From Methanobacterium sp. (lineage in GTDB: Archaea; Methanobacteriota; Methanobacteria; Methanobacteriales; Methanobacteriaceae): a DNA stretch of 8,710 bases. Positions 5,533 through 8,710 of this stretch are shown one piece after another. The DNA lies in contig JAHKLQ010000033.1 in assembly GCA_020854975.1 (NCBI GenBank), positions 1-8,710 of the forward strand, given 5' to 3'. The stretch's first letter is position 1. Each line of letters begins with the position of its first letter. Both the position numbers and the translations under genes were made by a program. The notes under the pieces were generated by a model. It made no database searches, had not been told where the DNA came from, and saw only the letters and a program-made list of their open reading frames with translations.

Positions 5533-7206
5533 ATGGCAAAAGATGCACTGAACGAGATGGATAAGTTAACCAGAGAAAACATTGCCCTGGCCCTATGGAT
5601 GAAGAAATTCAAGGCCAAAGAAGTACCAAAAAACGCTAGGAAAAATATTTTAAGTAAAAAAAACAGCCCAGAAGCGTTTGGGGAAAGGATGCACTATCGT
5701 ATACAGGAACTTCTGGACAATCCGGATTCATTCACCCCCAGTTACCAGAAAAGATATGAAAAACTCCTGGAGCACTGTGATTCACTAACTCCCCTGCAGG
5801 CCTATGCCATGAACCATCTGTTGGGAATTGACAGTAGCCGGGGATACCAGGACATCCCAGATGAATCCAATATAGAGTTTCCACAGGCTTTCACCCCACA
5901 ACTGGGATACCAAGTGGGCTGGCACTTTTTTGTAGGTAACTGCCGTGACACCCGAAGACGGGAATATGGAATTTTAGTTTCATTTTATCGTTACTCTCTC
6001 CTACCCCCAGAAATGGCACATAACTTCGGTTTAACAGATTTGGATAATCAAATATTTGAAATGCAACTGGCAGTGGCCAGAGCCGGTGAAAAACACCGTC
6101 AGGCACGTCCCTTTGCCATTGCCGGGACTACGGGATTATTGAATTTTTCTAACGAACCCTTCTGTTATGAAGCGGGGAATAACCGGATAACCTCTCTTAA
6201 GGAAGGGGAGTTATTCCCTCTCCGGGTGCAGGCCTGGGGAGTTAACCAGGGAGGGGATGAAGATGTGGAAATGGAAGTGGATCTGGGATTCTCCTCCAAA
6301 AAGGACTTTCTACTTCAGGGAAACCAGGGATGCCTTCCCTGTTGTTGTGGGATAGGTACCCTGTATTATTCTGCCACTAACCTTCGTCTGGAGCCAGGTA
6401 GTCTGTTGAAACTGGATGGGGAGGAGATTATTCTTAATCAGGGTCAGTTCTGGTTCGACCATCAGTGGGGTAACGCCCTGGAACCATTGGGTAACAGCCG
6501 GTGCAAGGTCGTCCGAGCAGCCAGCACCCTCTCAAAACCATCCCATTCACGTGGTTGGGATTGGTTCATGGCCCAATTTGATGGTGACAGGGAGATGACC
6601 ATGTACGCACCCCACACTGATAAAAACCTGGCATACTACTGGCAAACTGGAGAAGAATCACCAGGAACCATGACTGTGGCAGTGAAGGGACAGTATATTG
6701 ATGCTGAACATGAGGTAGTGGATATTAAGGGAACCTTGAATATTGATAAATGGGTTCAGAGTGTGAAATCCTCCAATCCAGAAAACTATTTCATCACTAA
6801 CACCTGGTACCCTGACCAATGGGAATTCCAGTTCCAGGAAATGGTTCCAGAGGATATAAGACACTTCACCATGACCCCTATAGTTAGTGGGGGGCAGACT
6901 GGTTACAATGCCAGTGGATCCCAGTACTCTGAGGGGGGAGTTAAAATTAGAAATCCAGAGGGAAAATTCCTGGGTAAAGGTTTTGCTGAGTCAGTTTACT
7001 ATGCTGATGCCCATGCCAACATGTTTCATCTGGCAGGGATACCAGACACACCAAAGATGCGGAAACTCATGGAACCACCAGAAGCATCAGCCCTGTTGAA
7101 GTTGAAGGCTTTATTGTACATGGCCTGGCCACCTCACCAGAGGAAGGTTAAAAATGTACTGGAAAAATGTTTAAAGCAGGGTTTACCTGTGGATTTCCTT
7201 GTTTAG
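5533..7206 (+). CDS. CrtC/AttH-like (lipocalin-type) protein with N-terminal extension
   Basis: A 557-residue protein without signal peptide or membrane helix. Residues about 120-500 resemble the carotenoid 1,2-hydratase (CrtC)/AttH family of paired lipocalin-like beta domains: [28 protein letters not shown] at 127-154, [10 protein letters not shown] at 228-237, [11 protein letters not shown] at 304-314, [21 protein letters not shown] at 340-360, LAYYWQ at 366-371 and [10 protein letters not shown] at 483-492. The W-D-W and FDHQWG motifs are the hallmark. About 120 charged helical residues precede this core and 55 follow, making it longer than usual CrtC proteins. CLPCCC at 267-272 is an unusual cysteine cluster. 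No other carotenoid gene is seen here, so hydration of a carotenoid is not claimed; binding or modifying an isoprenoid-type hydrophobic ligand is inferred. Its end overlaps the next membrane-protein gene by 8 bases, pointing to a functional pair. The start ATG has only a weak site. Confidence 0.8.
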   Translation: MAKDALNEMDKLTRENIALALWMKKFKAKEVPKNARKNILSKKNSPEAFGERMHYRIQELLDNPDSFTPSYQKRYEKLLEHCDSLTPLQAYAMNHLLGIDSSRGYQDIPDESNIEFPQAFTPQLGYQVGWHFFVGNCRDTRRREYGILVSFYRYSLLPPEMAHNFGLTDLDNQIFEMQLAVARAGEKHRQARPFAIAGTTGLLNFSNEPFCYEAGNNRITSLKEGELFPLRVQAWGVNQGGDEDVEMEVDLGFSSKKDFLLQGNQGCLPCCCGIGTLYYSATNLRLEPGSLLKLDGEEIILNQGQFWFDHQWGNALEPLGNSRCKVVRAASTLSKPSHSRGWDWFMAQFDGDREMTMYAPHTDKNLAYYWQTGEESPGTMTVAVKGQYIDAEHEVVDIKGTLNIDKWVQSVKSSNPENYFITNTWYPDQWEFQFQEMVPEDIRHFTMTPIVSGGQTGYNASGSQYSEGGVKIRNPEGKFLGKGFAESVYYADAHANMFHLAGIPDTPKMRKLMEPPEASALLKLKALLYMAWPPHQRKVKNVLEKCLKQGLPVDFLV

Positions 7207-8149
7207 AAAAAAAATAATCTGGTTATATAATATAGTATATTTTGGGTTGAAATCTTTGACAGCTAAAAAAAAGTTGAAAAAACAGTACAAACCTTATATT
7301 ACTGTTCCCAGAGACTGGACCTGCACAGAATCTACTGGACCCGGACCTTTCATCACCATGGCCAAGTTTAAAACAGCTACAAATAATATTGTTTCCTGGA
7401 GCTCACGCCACTACCGAAAACATCATTTCAGGCTGGACATAAGTTTTGGTTCCACTTGGTGGGCTCCGGGAGCAATTGGGTGGTGGATTGGGGTTCTGTT
7501 TGCCATAGGTGCCACCTGTTTCGCTTTGGGATCTGCACCATCCTATGCCAGTTCTGTTAGCACCTTTCATGATAATTTAACCTATTTTATTGGTTCCATT
7601 TTTTTTACCAGTGCAGCTTTTCTACAGTACCTGGAAACCTCCAGTACACCCCACCAGTTTGGAGAAAAAGTAACAGAAAAAATTCATTTCCTGATCTGGG
7701 AGCCGGAAAGGATTGACTGGTGGTCTGCCTCGGTACAATTGGTGGGAACGGTGTTTTTTAACATCAGCACATTTGCTGCCATGCTCACTACCCTCTCGGC
7801 AATAAAAACAGAACTTTATGTGTGGAGTCCTGACCTTTATGGTTCTATCTGTTTCCTGGTTTCCAGTTACCTGGCCTATTCTGAGGTGGGGCATGCTTTC
7901 TTCTCCTTTAATATCCGGGATCTGTCCTGGTGGATAGCATTTCTTAACTTGATGGGATCTGTGGCCTTTGGTATCTCTGCAGTGGGTGCTTTCATAGTTT
8001 TGCCCACATCTCAACCATTTGATCCTTTCCTTATGAATCTGGGAACATTTGTAGGGGCGGTTTGTTTCTTCTTAGGGGCTATACTATTACTGCCTGAACG
8101 TACCCGTAATATAAAAAGTATGAATGATGAAAACCCCATGAAATATTGA
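7199..8149 (+). CDS. Six-helix membrane protein with three YrhK-like repeats; start uncertain
   Basis: 316 residues from TTG 7199. The first 90 residues are basic and soluble ([16 protein letters not shown]); residues 92-300 contain six membrane helices in three pairs. Each pair carries WW-x7-G-x3-F in its first helix (W95, W174, W244) and G-x3-F-x5-L-x3-E in its second (G132-E146, G215-E229, G286-E300), so the protein is a threefold internal repeat. From memory it resembles YrhK-like membrane proteins common in Actinobacteria; function there is unknown. The TTG start overlaps the upstream stop by 8 bases, fitting translational coupling, but lacks a good ribosome-binding site. TTG codons near 7247 and 7256 are in-frame alternatives, and the first ATG is at 7358, which would drop 53 residues. 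The conserved glutamates inside or at helix ends could be functional. It likely partners with the CrtC-like protein. Confidence 0.78.
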   Translation: MFRKKIIWLYNIVYFGLKSLTAKKKLKKQYKPYITVPRDWTCTESTGPGPFITMAKFKTATNNIVSWSSRHYRKHHFRLDISFGSTWWAPGAIGWWIGVLFAIGATCFALGSAPSYASSVSTFHDNLTYFIGSIFFTSAAFLQYLETSSTPHQFGEKVTEKIHFLIWEPERIDWWSASVQLVGTVFFNISTFAAMLTTLSAIKTELYVWSPDLYGSICFLVSSYLAYSEVGHAFFSFNIRDLSWWIAFLNLMGSVAFGISAVGAFIVLPTSQPFDPFLMNLGTFVGAVCFFLGAILLLPERTRNIKSMNDENPMKY

Positions 8150-8188
8150 AAATCAGAATAATAATGGAAATAATGAAGAATTTAATCA

Positions 8189-8222
8189 AGAATAAAATTG
8201 GAGATTGAGAATAAAAATTGGA
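8189..8222 (-). terminator. Tandem U-tract terminators of the glycosylase gene
   Basis: Two near-identical direct repeats, AGAATAAAATTGGA at 8189-8202 and AGAATAAAAATTGGA at 8208-8222, differ by one A. On the minus strand each gives a T4 or T5 run directly after the glycosylase stop, so they can act as successive terminators. This is also the only repeat in the 74-base convergent gap. Confidence 0.45.
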
Positions 8223-8232
8223 TTTATTTTTT
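8222..8232 (+). terminator. Possible U-tract terminator of the membrane-protein transcript
   Basis: TTTATTTTTTCC on the plus strand lies about 75 bases after the stop of the membrane-protein gene, inside the last codons of the convergent glycosylase gene. The gap itself shows no plus-strand T-run, so the transcript probably ends here. Confidence 0.4.
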
Positions 8233-8710
8233 CCGCAGTGATTCTAATAATCCTGATTTCCGGGCGTAATGGAAGAGATATAACTGCACATAACCTGCAT
8301 AATCACCAAACTGTTCCATCCCAAACTCACGGACTTCCTGAGGTTTTAAATCTCTATGAGGGAAGTAAAGATGTTCTATTATTCTTTTTATCCACACATC
8401 TGCTGGGAAGGCCTGTCCCATGCCGAAGCCGTAGAGTAAGATGCAATCTGCCACCTTGGGCCCCACACCAGGAAGCTCCAGGACAGTATCAAAGGCTTTA
8501 TCATACTTCATTCTTGCCAGTTTACCTAGATCCATCTTAGATTCTACTATTTTACATGTATTGATAATGTATTTAGCCCGGTAACCCACCCCACAGGCCT
8601 TTAGATTGTTTTTGAAAATGTGATCCTCTGGAAGGTCATCCTCACACCTTTGCATTTCTTCCAGGTCATGTTCAGGCACGTCACCCAGAATGTGGGGAGT
8701 GGGAAAAGTG
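8224..8710 (-). CDS. OGG1-like 8-oxoguanine DNA glycosylase/lyase, N-terminus cut by window edge
   Basis: Base-excision repair enzyme of the HhH-GPD superfamily that removes oxidised guanine and nicks the abasic site. About 162 C-terminal residues are visible; the frame stays open to position 8710, so the GTG at 8679 is not the real start, and FPTPH just upstream of it is typical of the family. [10 protein letters not shown], then the helix-hairpin-helix [18 protein letters not shown] with the lysine expected to form the Schiff base, then [12 protein letters not shown] with the catalytic aspartate, match OGG1-type enzymes. The cysteine after KVAD replaces nothing essential, and no C-terminal 4Fe-4S cysteine cluster as in endonuclease III is seen. 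That separates it from Nth. The N-terminal OGG domain must lie to the right. It converges on the membrane-protein gene with 74 bases between. Confidence 0.9.
   Translation of the reverse strand, partial: TFPTPHILGDVPEHDLEEMQRCEDDLPEDHIFKNNLKACGVGYRAKYIINTCKIVESKMDLGKLARMKYDKAFDTVLELPGVGPKVADCILLYGFGMGQAFPADVWIKRIIEHLYFPHRDLKPQEVREFGMEQFGDYAGYVQLYLFHYARKSGLLESLRKK

Noticed and set aside
7622..8014. 130-codon minus-strand frame opposite the six-helix membrane protein
   Set aside because: It is a shadow of the repeat-bearing membrane protein and shows no coherent domain.
8205..8540. 111-codon plus-strand frame opposite the glycosylase gene
   Set aside because: It is antisense to the HhH-GPD motif region, which is clearly the coding strand.
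1..8710. Mobile element, prophage, CRISPR array or defence island
   Set aside because: No transposase, integrase, terminal inverted repeats, regularly spaced repeats or defence-type domains were seen; gene content is mostly housekeeping plus unknown membrane proteins.

Overview
The window looks like chromosome from a methanogenic archaeon of the Methanobacteriales (Methanobacterium-like). Direct signs are archaeal promoter elements (AT-rich TATA boxes about 25-30 bases before the expected transcript starts), Shine-Dalgarno sites of the GGTGAT/GGAGG type, and U-tract terminators without strong hairpins. Protein content agrees: DAP-pathway LysA, archaeal-style ArgD, a small cyclophilin, an OGG1-like glycosylase and several small membrane proteins. 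The genus is inferred, not proven. I see no mobile element, CRISPR array, tRNA or rRNA.

Left part (1-2394): two minus-strand amino-acid genes. argD (acetylornithine aminotransferase, arginine) is followed by lysA (diaminopimelate decarboxylase, lysine), which runs off the left edge. Each seems to have its own promoter. The lysA promoter carries an inverted repeat around a TATA-like core, and part of it resembles the argD promoter. Positions 2395-2759 hold no convincing gene, but do hold the argD promoter, a possible 23-codon His-rich peptide, and a region with mutually exclusive base-pairing options upstream of a membrane-protein gene.

Middle (2760-5291): on the plus strand, a 112-residue membrane protein made of two tandem copies of one helical hairpin, a 141-residue cyclophilin, and a 96-residue membrane protein that may be leaderless. 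Convergent to these on the minus strand are a stand-alone GAF-domain protein and, upstream of it, a 203-residue protein with a C-x2-C-x10-C-x3-H cluster and a C-terminal beta-rich domain of unknown role.

Right part (5292-8710): a 241-base divergent control region with a 14-base direct repeat spaced exactly 30 bases leads into two overlapping plus-strand genes. The first is a 557-residue protein related to the CrtC/AttH lipocalin-like family. The second is a 316-residue (as called) six-helix membrane protein with three copies of a 2-helix repeat. Their 8-base overlap suggests coupled translation and a joint function, and this pair is the least understood and most interesting unit here. A convergent OGG1-like 8-oxoguanine DNA glycosylase gene, cut by the right edge, closes the window.
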